A stretch of DNA of 64,000 bases, taken from Dipteronia dyeriana (lineage: Eukaryota; Streptophyta; Magnoliopsida; Sapindales; Sapindaceae). Made by a program: the position numbers and the translations under genes. Below, piece by piece: positions 1 to 10,771 of this stretch. Position 1 is the stretch's first letter; each line of letters begins with the position of its first letter. The notes beneath the pieces are model-generated. The model did no database searches. It worked only from the letters and a program-made list of their open reading frames with translations, and was not told the DNA's origin. Location: assembly GCA_032871835.1 (NCBI GenBank), contig CM065297.1, positions 31,691,598 through 31,755,597 on the forward strand, given 5' to 3'.

Positions 1-170
1 TATTTGGCTTTTGTTGTTTCTCTATTTTTGTTAGTTTCTTAATTTTGTTGGTTTAAACTTTAAATCGGTACAACAAAAAAACATGATCGACTTGTGATCA
101 TTTATTTTAACAAAGTAAGCTGATAGAGCTAGGGATGGTTTCTTAACTCCAACCTAAAAAATCAGTCCAA
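1..170. other. left flank, no gene seen
   Basis: This is AT-rich sequence outside element C. No reading frame or repeat was recognised. The last bases before C are its 5-bp target-site duplication, GTCAG at 171-175. Confidence 0.5.
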
Positions 171-175
171 GTCAG

Positions 176-579
176 TGTTGTTTGTATATCGAAAATAATC
201 TAGTTCGAATCTGTAGAAAGTAACAAACATAAACAAATGGTTAGGGAAATCGAGGCTCGTGTTTCACACGGTGTCCTTAAGACAATTTCGTCGTATATAA
301 CACCGTATGTGTATAGCGATTGTCTCCAAAGATACAACGATTTAACAATGGAAATGTAAAACACTAATCACTCTCAAAGAATTCAAATTAAGTTCCAACT
401 TACCAATCACAAAGAAAAAAAAACGAGAAGAGAGAATAAACGGATTTTTGTGATTTAGGAATGTGTCATATTAAGTGTAGATTATGGTTTCTTATATATA
501 ACCAAAATCAAAGAGATTGATTTTGAAATTACTTGATAACTACGTTTTAAATGATAAAGGAAATTTAATTAAAGGAAAG
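176..579 (-). repeat. C 3' LTR, distal part
   Basis: This matches 24014-24400 (the other C LTR) and resumes at 6658 after element A. It begins TGTTGTTTGTATATCG on the plus strand. A TATA-like sequence in minus orientation lies at about 486-503 and is shared with the other LTR. Confidence 0.88.
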
Positions 580-825
580 TGTTCATACTCCCAAGTATAA
601 GAGTGTCATAGTAATAAATTAACAGGTAAGACCGGGTCGAACCATATGGAGGTTGTTCACTTGTCCTTGTAGAATTAATTATCTAGATTAATTAATAAGC
701 TTGTTAAAAAAATGTAAATCAATTAAAATTAAAATTGGGGAGAAGGGATCCACAGTTAGTAATTCGATTATGATCCAAATATTAATATTTAGTCCAGATT
801 AATAGGAAGGTATTCCACTCCACTG

Positions 826-1130
826 ACCGCTCTCTGACAGATGTGGGTAAAAGTACCCGTTGTGCTAGACAACATCTGTCTGTCTACAGTGAGTCAAAAC
901 TCCACAAAGATTAGATGAGATAAACCACTCTCTGATAGATATGGGTAAAATTACTCACTGTGCTAGACAATATCTGTCTGTCTACAGTGAGTCAAAAACT
1001 CCACAAAGATCAGAGGGGAGAAACCAATCTCTGATAAATATGGGTAAAAGTACTCACTGTGCTAGACAATATCTGTCTGACTACAGTGAGTCAAATACTC
1101 CACAAAGATCAAAGGGGAGAAAGCAAAAAA
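826..1130. repeat. about 99-bp tandem repeat, three copies
   Basis: Three units each start with CTCTCTGAYA and contain GTGCTAGACAA.ATCTGTCTG and AGTCAAA.ACTCCACAAAGAT. The same three-unit array is present in the other A LTR at about 5488-5790, so it predates insertion. The short open frame across it is a by-product of the repeat. Confidence 0.85.
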
Positions 1131-1679
1131 AATAATAAACTTACCATAATTGGATCATATTTTCCATACCAACAATATCACCTTTAGCCCCAGTTATATA
1201 AAATTAGCCAGACATAATTTAACTAGAAAATAACTATTTTATTTAAATTGAGAATTTGAAAACAAAAGAGAGAGAATTTCACAAATCTAATATCATATTT
1301 GGATTCAGAATGTGTAAATTATGGGGGAGAGGTCCCCTATTTGTACAAAATACGGATGAAAATTGACCATCGGATGAATTTAGAATGGAGCGTCCAGATT
1401 GTGTCACGTCATCAGTGAATAGTGAACAGTGACAATGAACAGTAAACACATCTGTAAAAGTGAATAGTGAATAGTGCACTGGTTTCTAAAATATTATTCT
1501 CTGTAGCACGTGTACGGTGCACTTACAATTTAGGCCAAGAGAAATGTGTTACACCATCTGTCAATAATCTTCTAGAAAGTCAACTATGAATAGTGCACCG
1601 ACTTATAGAATATTATTCTCTGCAGCAAGTGTACGGTGCACTCGCAGTTTGGGCCAATAGGAATGTGTCATATCATCAG

Positions 1680-1750
1680 GAGCAGTGAAAGTCAATCGTG
1701 AACAGTGAAAGTCAATCGTGAACAGTGAAAGTCAATCGTGAACAGTGAAT
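1680..1750. repeat. 20-bp tandem repeat in A LTR
   Basis: The unit AACAGTGAAAGTCAATCGTG occurs about three times in a row. The matching part of the other LTR (about 6345-6385) has fewer and less regular units, so copy number changed after or during insertion. Confidence 0.8.
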
Positions 1751-2342
1751 AGTTAAAATTACAAAAATGCCCTTCGTGGCCTTCCTAAGGTTTTTGACGT
1801 TCTAAACTTGAAAACGATGTTTGTTTTGCTATCTGACTTCTCCATAATTCTGAATTGATCGAATTACCTCTGAAATACAAGGAAAAATACACTGATTACT
1901 GCACAACACATTTATTTAAGCGAGCAAACGAAATTATGTCTAAATTGGGGAATTAATCATATTGGAAGTGTAAAATAATGATATTATCCCTTAGTAAACG
2001 TACACTTTTTATAGTGTTAATCACACCCGCCAACCAGCTTATTGCTAGTCCCTAGCAACTAAAGCGAAAATAGTAAAAACTCAAATTCAAATCTCTAAAC
2101 TACCAAATAGACAAACTCTCTCATACCTCTTTTCTCACCCTTTGACAACCAGTTATCAATCAAACTTTCTTATGCTCAATAAAGATCAACACGATAACTA
2201 TGAGATTCAATTGAAATCAAACAATATTTTCATTCCAAAATCTCATCAGGGCTTTTTCCTTAGGCAACAGTTTTATTCTCTTCTTTTTTTTTTGTTTTTT
2301 TTTAATATAACAAAATTGGAAACCAACATTCCATCTTTAATC

Positions 2343-2575
2343 CATGTAGCGAGCTTTAGGCCAATGACTCCCAAACCAGTTGGATTTAGGGCATTAAGTG
2401 TTAAAACACTCCTACGTGCTTAATTACTCGGATTGCAGATGTTTTTTTTTAGTACAATTCCCTTAAGCTTTCGCTTTAACCCCGTGTAACGAGCTTTAGG
2501 TCAATGACGCCCAAACCAGTTGGTCTTAGGGCATTAGGTGTTAAAGTACCCCTCGGACTTAATTGCTTGAGTTAA
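2343..2575. repeat. roughly 95-bp direct repeat, two copies
   Basis: Copies at about 2343-2437 and 2483-2575 share GAGCTTTAGG, CAATGAC, CCCAAACCAGTTGG and TTAGGGCATTA blocks. They lie between the LOG copy and the 3' LTR, where no coding sequence was recognised. Confidence 0.75.
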
Positions 2576-2599
2576 AGAGGCTACAAAAATGCATTTTAT

Positions 2600-3269
2600 T
2601 CTTATTCAGACTCCACCGTTTTATGTGAACACTCTATGCTTACTGAGGCATGAGGCCTGACTATTAAGTAAGAGTTTTGGTCAAAAAACACAAATTGATT
2701 ATTATTATTATTACTATATATATTTTGAAACAAGACCACTGCCTTCGGTTGTTACCCTTGAATGATGTTTCAGAACTAAATATGGCAAAATCTCAACTTA
2801 CTGCACATAATCACGTGTCAATGTGCTTGTCTGTCCAGAATAGTTCAAAAAAATTCTCAAGATGACTTAATGAACAAAGGATTAGTCAATGATATCACAA
2901 TGGATAGTTTATAAATTTGAATAGTCAGAAGAGAGGAAAAAAAATGCATCAGAACTACAAAGATGCGTCTCAGAAGTATCTAAAAGATCTTCTTACTCGG
3001 CCATCTTTACAAAAAAAAATGGTCAGAAGTTAGTTTTTTTTTAAAAAAAACAAAAGTTATTTAATCAACTATTCTCTCCCCCTAACTAGAACGAGACAGT
3101 GTCCCCAATGTCTTTAGAAAGAGTTAAGGTTTAGGAGATATCACCTGAACAACTTGAAAGACAACAAAATCATGCAAAACAACAAAAGAAATACAAAATA
3201 AAGGAAAAATAAAATGCATAAAAACCATGGGACAATCACAAACTGAGATTCAGATCAATTATCAATGAA
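2600..3269. other. interior of A without a recognised gene
   Basis: This is AT-rich sequence between the duplicated block and the end of the LOG copy. It may include the 3' untranslated part of the captured LOG transcript. I see no clear poly(A) tract at the junction. Confidence 0.4.
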
Positions 3270-3869
3270 CTAATCAACTTTGGAGGTTGAAGGATCTGGC
3301 TCATAATTAAAAGCTTGTAACTGGTCAATCAGCTCATGAGGACTTGAAGCAGAGATAAAGATTTTTCGGACTGAAGGTGGAATGTAATAATTTTTAGGAG
3401 CATGATCAAGAAATGAAAGCAAACCATCATAAAATTTATTAACATTCAACAAACCGATGAGTTTCTCATGGATGTGTATTTGCGCTCAGGATTCCATTGT
3501 GAAGATTTCTTCTAAGGTTCCAAAACCACCTGGCAAAGCTATAAACGCATCAGCATGATGTAACATAACAGTCAATCTTTCAGGTATACATGAAACAACT
3601 AGCTCTTCGCTATTTGTCTTTCCGATGATGTCTGTTGAGGCCATAGGTTTTGGGACAATACCCAGAACTTGACTACCTCCGTCTCATGCAGCTCGTAAAA
3701 CACACCCCATTAATCCCAAGTTACCTCCTCCATACACTAGGTGTATTTTTCGCTCAGCCAAAACCTTACCAAGAAGAGTTGCAGCATCAACAAACTCTCT
3801 GTATTTCCCATAATTGGTGCCACCAAATACACAAATGTTTGTGAATCATTTAGTTGAAGGTGACGCCAT
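3270..3869 (-). pseudogene. processed LOG-family copy (cytokinin riboside 5'-monophosphate phosphoribohydrolase), three stops
   Basis: LOG enzymes release active cytokinin bases from nucleoside monophosphates. One minus-strand frame of 199 codons runs from an ATG at 3867-3869 to a TAG at 3270-3272 without a frameshift, close to the family's usual 210-220 residues. It has the Rossmann-like start NICVFGGT (residues 11-18), the YGGGNLGLMG loop (46-55) and the signature PGGFGTLEE (113-121). The C-terminal LLNVNKFYDGLLSFLD stretch (140-155) is also LOG-like. Stops at residues 8, 62 and 128 are all TGA. The last replaces the conserved Trp before AQ. Plant LOG genes are normally split by several introns, and none is present here, so this is a retrocopy. 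It lies sense within element A. Which LOG paralogue was the source cannot be told. Confidence 0.92.
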
Positions 3870-4077
3870 TAATGTACTCTCTGAAATTTTCTTCTGGGTC
3901 AGGGATATGCTTTTCATCCAATTTTCTTATAAATTAGCGAACATGGTCTTTTAAAGTCAGATTCCCAAACAAAATATTTTCCCAGGTTTGTGAAAATTTC
4001 GTCCATGCCTTGTTTTAGGGATCAGTTATTTGGAAAACTGAATTAAACCGACTTGAATTGTCACGGAGTACCGTTAT
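3845..4077 (-). pseudogene. unrecognised coding-like fragment upstream of LOG copy
   Basis: A minus-strand frame from 4077 to 3849 reads like protein, including WTKFSQTWENILFGNLTLKD and IPDPEENFREYINGV, with two stops. Its end overlaps the LOG start in another frame. A splice-acceptor-like GTGGCAG stands just upstream (about 4078-4082) and a donor-like AAAG/GTGAGT lies at 4224-4233. It could be part of a second captured gene, the 5' end of the source transcript, or chance. I do not recognise a family. Confidence 0.3.
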
Positions 4078-4229
4078 CTGCCACATAACCAGGGTTATAT
4101 AGCAAAACACACCAAACAAAAACTAAAACTAATTAATCCTGTAAAAATTCAAAATGTAAAAGCGAACAAAAACAAAAATAATAATTGCAAATAGAAATAA
4201 AGTCAAAAGAAAAAGGTTTGTTTACTCAC

Positions 4230-4667
4230 CTTTGTAACGAGGGTCAAAAAGGACGGCAGAGTCTTTTTGTAACCAAGTTTTTGCTTTATCTTTTAAATAA
4301 AAAAGAAAAAAGAAAAAACTTAAGCCAGATTATATCCATGCTAACATTTTGGTCAAGGCAAGTGTTACAGACTTCCTCAAACTCCCTAAGATGCAAATAT
4401 GGGTTTTCAGATTCAAGACCGTGAAAATTGGGTAAAAGTTGAATGATTCCCGGTTTAAAATTAAAGTGTGCTGCATTTTGTGGGAAAGCTATGCATAAAG
4501 GTGCTCCAGTACGTGTGGGGTTCATGTAGTCTCTAAGAGTTCTAGGTGGATTTGGGTCATGGTCAACATAAGGCGGATGGTTGCTGTGTTGAGACACGTT
4601 GTCAAGGTTGTCTAAAAGGTTCTAGGCTTGGTTTCCTTCTGGATGTCTAAGTGGATTTTTAGCCATG
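4230..4667 (-). pseudogene. gypsy-type gag N-terminal fragment
   Basis: Gag is the structural protein of the retrotransposon particle. From ATG at 4665-4667 the frame reads MAKNPLRHPEGN, meets one stop, then continues with LRDYMNPTRTGAP, FNFKPGIIQLLPNFHGLE and ENPYLHLREFEEVCNT. These match the N-terminal gag region of plant Ty3/gypsy (Athila/Tat type) elements. After a shift near 4300, within a run of T, the frame continues as KDKAKTWL, then diverges at a probable junction with captured sequence near 4250. The rest of gag is absent. The shared direction with the primer-binding site supports it as the element's own gene. Confidence 0.85.
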
Positions 4668-4669
4668 TT

Positions 4670-5198
4670 GTTGGTGAATGTGGGTGATTGTGATCTCCTA
4701 ATTAATTTACCATTAGATGTTCGAGACCAACGTCACATGCAAATTTAATGAGGGTTCATGGAGGTGAAATACACAAATATGAAGAAAATAAAAGAAAAAA
4801 TAAAAACAAAAAAGTGATGAAAGTAACATGCAAAAATTCTAAGGGTGTAAATGCAAATATGCAAAATGTTGAGGTAAAAGTGTAAATAAATATAAATATA
4901 GGAACTAAAGTGAAAATATAATAATTACAGAGACTGATATGTAAAAATGAAAAATAAAATGACCTATATGCAAATACAAACTAGATCTAAGCTAAAATGC
5001 AAATAAACAGTTGAAGAACTAAAATACAAAAATGTGATTAATGATTACAAGTGTTTTTTTTAAGTGGATGAAGTTTATGATTGAGATGAGTCATGCAAAA
5101 TTGAAGACAAAATAAGAACAAAGAATATAGAAAAAAAATAGCAAAACTAAAATAAAATTAAAAAGAAATTATTTCTACAAAGAAAATGAGGACTTACT
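4670..5198. other. A leader region
   Basis: AT-rich untranslated leader between primer-binding site and gag. It contains repeated TGCAAATA/AAAATACAAA-type motifs and no open frame of note. Confidence 0.5.
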
Positions 5199-5216
5199 TC
5201 TCCGGCAGCGGCGCCA
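5199..5216 (-). other. primer-binding site of A (tRNA-Asp type)
   Basis: The minus strand reads TGGCGCCGCTGCCGGAGA about six bases inside the 5' LTR end if that LTR starts at 5223. It closely resembles the complement of plant tRNA-Asp 3' ends (TGGCGCCGTTGCCGGGGA) used by Athila-type elements, with one central mismatch. Confidence 0.82.
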
Positions 5217-5222
5217 AAAAAT

Positions 5223-6657
5223 TGACACGTCCTAAAGAAGTGTTCCTACTCTCAAATATAAGAGTGTCATAGTAATAAATTAACCGGTAAGACCGGGTCG
5301 AACCATAGGGAGGTTGTTCACTTGTCCTTGTAGAATTAATTATCTAGATTAATTAATAAGCTTGTTATAAAAAATATAAATCAATTAAAATTAAAACTGG
5401 GGCTAGGGGATCCACTGTTGGTAATTCGATTATGATCCAATTGTTAATATTTAGTCCAGATTAATGGAAGGGTATTCCACTCCACTGACCACTCTCTAAT
5501 ATATGTGGATAAAAGTACCCACTATGCTAGACAACATCTGTCTGTCTACAATGAGTCAAAACTCCACAAAGATCAGAGGGGATAAACCACTCTCTGATAG
5601 AGATGGATAAAAGTACTCACTGTGCTATACAATATCTGTCTGTCTACAGTGAGTCAAAAACTCCACAAAGATCAGAGGGGAGAAACCACTCTCTAATAAA
5701 TATGGGTAAAAGTATTCACTGTGCTAGACAATATTTTTCTGACTACATTGAGTCAAAAACTCCAAAAAGATTACAGGGGAGAAAGTAAAAAAATAATAAA
5801 CTTACCATAATTGGATCATATTTTCCATACCAACAGTATCACCTTTGGCCCCAGTTATATAAAATTAGCCAAACATAATTTAACTAAAAAATAACTGTTT
5901 TATTTAAACTGAGAATTTGAGAACAAAAGAGAGAGAATTTCACAAATCTAATATCGGATTTGGATTCAAAACGTGAAAATTAGGGGGGTAAGGTCCCCTA
6001 TTTATATACAAAATACATATGAAAATTGACTATTGGATGAATTTAGAATAGAGCGTCCAGATTGCGCTACGTCATAAGTGAACAGTGAACATTGAACAGT
6101 GAACAGTAAACGCATCCGTAAAAGTGAATAGTGAACAGTGCACCGGCTTCTAGAATATTATTCTCTGCAGCACGTGTACCAACCATATAGGCCAATAGAA
6201 ATGTGTCACATCACTGGTCAATAATCTTCTAGAAAGTCAACTATGAACAGTGCATCAACTTATAGAATATTATTCTCTACGCACGTGTACGGTGCACTCG
6301 TAATTTGGGGCAATAGGAATGTGCCACATCATCAGGAATAATGAAAGTCAACTGTGAACAGTGAAAGTCAACTATGAACAATGAAAAGTCAAAATTACAA
6401 AAATGCTCTTCATGGCCTTCCTAAGGTTTTTGACGTTCTAAACTTGAAAACGATGTTTGTTTTTCTATCTGACTTCTCCATAATTCTGAATTGATTGAAT
6501 TACCTCTGAAATACAAGGAAAAATACACTGATTACTACACAATACATTTATTTAAGCGAGCGAACGAAATTATGTCTAAATTGGGGAATTAATCATATTG
6601 GAAATGTAAAATGATGATATTATCTCTTAGTAAACATAAACTTTTCAGTGTTAATCA
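5223..6657 (-). repeat. A 5' LTR
   Basis: Counterpart of 580-2023, ending AGTGTTAATCA at 6657. The first bases (TGACACGTCCTAAAG) have no equivalent next to the other LTR, which suggests the latter lost its outer tip. Confidence 0.85.
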
Positions 6658-7233
6658 ATAATCGTCTAAAAGATTTATTCTTGATTGATCATTGATTCTG
6701 ATTACTTAGTGATCAAATAAGTATCAAAATCAAAAATAGAAATCAACTATTTCCTAAATTCAATTAATTTCCTTAATCAAAGTGGAAATTACTCTTTTTC
6801 CTTTTCATTCATTTAACACGTTTGACTTAGGGAAAATAATTAATTCTTTCCTTATCAGTAAACTAATTTATGAAAAATTAAATTCAAAATAGTAGAAAAA
6901 AATCGGTTGTACTCTCACGGTCCAACTAGAGTGACATTCATGTACGCAAGACGTGCCCTCACACATGTTGATAAGTTACTATCACACAACTACTTATATA
7001 CTACATGTAAGTGTTTTACCCAACGAATTTGGGATGCATATTTTCCCTACACAATGGGCTTACTTTAAGACTCAATTTATCATTCACTCATTAATCGATT
7101 TGTGAGTTTGAGTATACCACTTCTAAGCTCTCACGAAGGAGAATTTGAATATACATTAATCTTTCATTTTCATGAAATCAATCATACTTAAATAACGCTC
7201 TCAAACCGCTTGTTTATCCAACAATCCCCCACA
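6658..7233 (-). repeat. C 3' LTR, proximal part
   Basis: Continues the LTR broken by element A and matches 24390-25000. On the minus strand the LTR would begin TGTGGGGGATTG. That purine-rich stretch could be the polypurine tract instead, in which case the LTR starts 10 bases later at TGTTGGATAAAC. Confidence 0.85.
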
Positions 7234-7847
7234 TAAATGAAAAATTGACCTAGGAGACACGAAAGAAGACTTTTGGTTAGTTCAAACGTTCGAAACATGC
7301 GTAGGATATGTAGGTGTTACCTTTTGAACCTTCCATTGTAAAGATATGCTTACTTTACTGGTTGATCAGTAGATGTGATATCCTTGAACTGTCCTGCCGT
7401 TTTATGTAAACGATAGCACACAACCTAATTTTGTTCTCATTGTTATGTCCGGTTTGGCCATAAATATACGTCTGGTTCTGTGAGAGTCGCTGGAGAATAT
7501 ACCCCTTCACTATTCTCTTTTAGAAGCGGCCCCACTTCTCTCTCACATAGGTGATTTCTTAATTAAGAGTAACCTATATTACTCTGCTCAGATTTCCAAT
7601 GCATGGAATTCTGACACATAAGAATCATTAAAAACCATAGTTTAGCCTTTTCCCTTTGAGCATCATTATTTCATCATAGGAATGGACTGAAGGGTAATCT
7701 CCACAATGATCCAACTAAGCCTTACAACTTGGCTGTCCCACTGAACATAGATCTTGGGATCTGCAAATAACTAGGTTGGGTTTCCATTGTATTGACTTTT
7801 TATTTTATAGGCTTTCGTCTCATTCCCCTCGATGATGTCTCAACTAA
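7234..7847. other. C: sequence between RNase H and 3' LTR
   Basis: Non-coding or unrecognisably decayed part of C downstream of pol. No frame was recognised. Confidence 0.4.
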
Positions 7848-9349
7848 TTATCGATTTAACCCATTAGTTATCGGATCCACAATGTTATCTTTTGACTTTA
7901 CATAATCAATAGAGATAACTCCAGTTGAGAGTAGCTGTCTAATGGTATTATGTCTTCGACAAATATGTCTAGACTTCCGTATATGTCTAGACTTCCCATT
8001 ATACTTGTTGCTCTGTGCTCTTCCTGTAGTTAATTGACTATCACAATGGTTGTAAATCGCTGGCACAAGCGTTGGCCATCTTGGAATATCCTCTAAGAAT
8101 TGGCGTAGCCATTCAGCCTCCTTACCACATTTATCAAAAGTAATAAACTTATATTTTATGGTGGATCTAGCTATACATGTCTATTTGGAGGATTTCAATA
8201 TACAGCCGCACCTCCTAGTGTGAACACATACATACTAGTGGATTTTGAATCATTCATATCAGATATTCAGTTTGCATCAGTGTATCCTTTCTAGGACTGT
8301 AGGATATCTAGTATAATGCAACCCATAATTAAGAGTGTAATGCAAGTACTTAAGTACTCTTACTATTTCTTTCCAGTGATCATTTCCTGGTTACTCGTAT
8401 ATCTACTTAATTTACTGATGGCATTAGTTATGCCTGGTCTTGTATAACTTGTTAAGTACATCAAACTTCATATGTTTCTAGAATATTCTAGTTGAGAGAC
8501 GCTCTCACCTTTATTCTTGGATAGGTATAAATTTGTGTCTACTGGTGTTCTAGATATTTCAGAACCATTTTTGTTGAATTTTTTCAAGAATCATGTCAAC
8601 ATAGTGTGACTGACTTAGAATTAGTTTGGTTGATGTCCTTGAGATTTTCATTCCTAACATTACATCAGCTGGTCCCATATCTTTCATATCAAATCTTGAT
8701 TCAACATATTCTTAGTAGATTTAACAATTGGCATGTCATCAACATAAAAACACAAAATGACATATCCATTTTTGGTGTCTTTGATATAAACACATTTGTC
8801 ATATTCGTTGATTTTCAAACCATTTAACATCATAACATTGTCAAATTCCTCATGCCATTGTTTTGGTGCTTGCTTTAGACCATATAAAGACTTCACCAAC
8901 TTACAGACTTTCTTCCCTTGCCCAGGAGCAGAAAAACCCTAAAGTTATTCAAAGTAGATCTCTTCATCTAGATCTTCATTTAAGATAGCTGCTTTCACAT
9001 CCATTTGATGTATTTCAAGATTTTTCAAAGTTGCGATTGCAAGTATCATCCTAATGGAGGTTATTCTCATCACAGGAGAATACGTATCAAAGTAATCTAG
9101 GTCTTCTCATTGATTGTAACTTTTAATTACAAGTCTAGCATTATACTTATTAATTGATCCATCCGCTTTAATTTTCCTCTTGAAAATCAATTTGGACCGA
9201 AGCGGTTTACATTCTGGAGGAAGGTCCACTAAATCCCAAGTAAGATTTTGGATAATGGAATCAATTTCACTCTTGATTACCTCTTTCAACAAGAATCCTT
9301 TTGAAGATCTCACCGCTTCTTTGAAGGTTCGAGGTTCATCTTCTAGCAA
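7848..9349 (-). pseudogene. C: copia reverse transcriptase and RNase H remnant
   Basis: Reverse transcriptase copies the element RNA, and RNase H removes the RNA strand. The minus strand at 9349-9107 gives the start of copia RT (FKEAV, then TWDLVDLP and IFKRKIKADGS). Past a stop and shift it continues to YSPV near 9060. At 8899-8684 it reads KSLYGLKQAPKQWHEEFD and then FYVDD, the YVDD catalytic motif. At 8066-7848 the end of RNase H appears (GVISIDYVKSKDNIVDPITNGL). Stops and shifts lie between these pieces, so the gene is dead. Confidence 0.85.
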
Positions 9350-9519
9350 ATATGTCAGAAAATCTGGACCACAAGATGTTTGTGTCCCAGTTTTTTTTTG
9401 CTACATCTAGGTTCATCCTCAGCTTCACAACTTTCAACATGTGTTCATTTTGACGAACTTGCTTCATCATTTGATTTACATAGAAATACATTTTCAAAGG
9501 ACGATGAATTTCTAGATTC

Positions 9520-9990
9520 CATTATCACATTTTTGTACATATCTGAGATGTCAGACTTATACACCAAAAATCAATAAGCACTACTATTATGTACATATCC
9601 AATGAAAAAACAATCAACAGTTTTAAGACCTATCTTTACCTTTTTAGGTATAGGTACGACCACTTTTGCAAGACACCCCCACATTCATAAGAATTTATAG
9701 GATGGTTTTCTTCTTTTCCATAGTTCGTATGAGATCTTGTCTACTTTGTTTCAGGGTACCTTATTTAAAAGGTAATTGCTATACAGTATAACTTCACCCT
9801 GCATGTTCTGAGGCAATCCAGAACTTAGCAATATTGCATTCTTCATTCCTTTCAAGAAATTATCTTTTCGTTCAACAACTCAGTTTGTTGGTACGGTGCA
9901 GTGGTTTGATGTTTGATTTCATGTTGTGTATAGAATTCACCAAACTATGATTCATACTTACTACCTCGGCCACTTCTTAGTGGAAGGTTT
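9520..9990 (-). pseudogene. C: integrase remnant
   Basis: Integrase inserts the cDNA into the genome. Decayed minus-strand frames show the second half of a copia integrase core and its tail: GEFYTQHEIKHQTTAPY, then KPSYKFL.MWGCLAKV and KTVDCFFIGYVHNSSAY. Gag sequence directly precedes it at about 10010, so protease, zinc knuckle and the first half of integrase have been deleted. Confidence 0.75.
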
Positions 9991-10009
9991 CACTTAGGGT
10001 CATCCCTTC

Positions 10010-10580
10010 GGCATAAATCTCCTACAGAATCACCTGAAGCTCTTAGACTTGACTCATAACTGTCTTGGAGTCCCTCATCTTGTAATTAAGAAACCGACCC
10101 ACAACTAACTTTTTGGATCCAATATTCTCAGTCTTGTATTTCTGATCTAATAACTCCCACGGTTCTTTAACTGTATTATATACTCTAAACAGTGAGTTTG
10201 ACAACCCGTTTAGTATGTAGTTTCGACATAGTAAATTCGAATGGTTCCATGCATCAGTAGCATTTCATACCTGAACTTCTTGCTCTTCACCATTATTGGG
10301 TTTACTAGCATCTCCAATAAAGAATCTAGCTAGATTCAGTATGGTCAAATAAACAAAATCTTTTGTTGTCACCACTAAAAGTTCTCGTGGCTCACATATT
10401 GGATCACCACCGGTTCGACAATGTTTCTCATGAATGAGTTATTGGTCGGAGTCGATGTTCCCACACTTCGCAACACAATACCCACTTTCCCCACAATCAA
10501 AGAATTAACACCTGAAGTGTCTAGTTCCACAGTTGGATTAGGTCTATAAGTCACAAGTGGAACACTTGTGTTCACGTTTT
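10010..10580 (-). pseudogene. C: copia gag (UBN2-type) remnant
   Basis: The minus strand has a start region MNTSVPLVTYRPNPTVEL. After frame changes it shows LTILNLARFF, WNHSNLLCRNYILNGL, ELLDQKYKTE, KKLVVGRFLNYKMRDSKTVM and LQVIL. These are typical of gag of plant Ty1/copia elements (UBN2 family). It ends abruptly in integrase sequence. A second, different gag N-terminus of the same type lies at 22545-22845, on the other side of element B. Confidence 0.82.
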
Positions 10581-10771
10581 TTTCTCCCTAATATCAGGAG
10601 GAGATCAACTGAATTAATTTGAAAAATAATTCTCATTAAAGTTGGCAACATTAAAGTCAAATCAGTTTTGTTTTAAATTCAAAATTTAATATTTCAATTA
10701 ATCCAGAATTAATTATTGAAATAAATCATCCTGAAATTGATAATTACAATTTTGAATTTCAAAATAATTGA

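Larger units (their letters stand above)
580..2023 (-). repeat. A 3' LTR
   Basis: Direct repeat of 5241-6657, ending AGTGTTAATCA. It contains a roughly 99-bp tandem array (826-1130) and short GAACAGTGAAAGTCAATCGT-type repeats near 1680-1747. Confidence 0.85.
580..6657 (-). mobile_element. element A: gypsy-like LTR element carrying a LOG gene copy
   Basis: A is bounded by two roughly 1.4-kb direct repeats (580-2023 and 5223-6657) that start TG and end CA. It interrupts the C LTR, whose uninterrupted counterpart lies at 24380-24400. A primer-binding site at 5199-5216 on the minus strand makes 5223-6657 the 5' LTR and sets the direction. The 3.2-kb interior holds a leader, a gag N-terminal fragment and an intron-free LOG sequence, all in the sense direction. 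It has no protease, reverse transcriptase, RNase H or integrase, so it must have moved with enzymes supplied by another element. A clean TSD is not visible. The outer end of the 580 LTR seems to lack about 10 bases present at 5223-5233. Confidence 0.85.

Noticed and set aside
941..1135. Open frames over the 99-bp tandem units (also 5603-5788)
   Set aside because: The frames are translations of the LTR repeat, with no start context or family similarity.
8606..9577. Plus frames in element C
   Set aside because: Reverse-strand shadows of the copia reverse transcriptase and integrase remnants.
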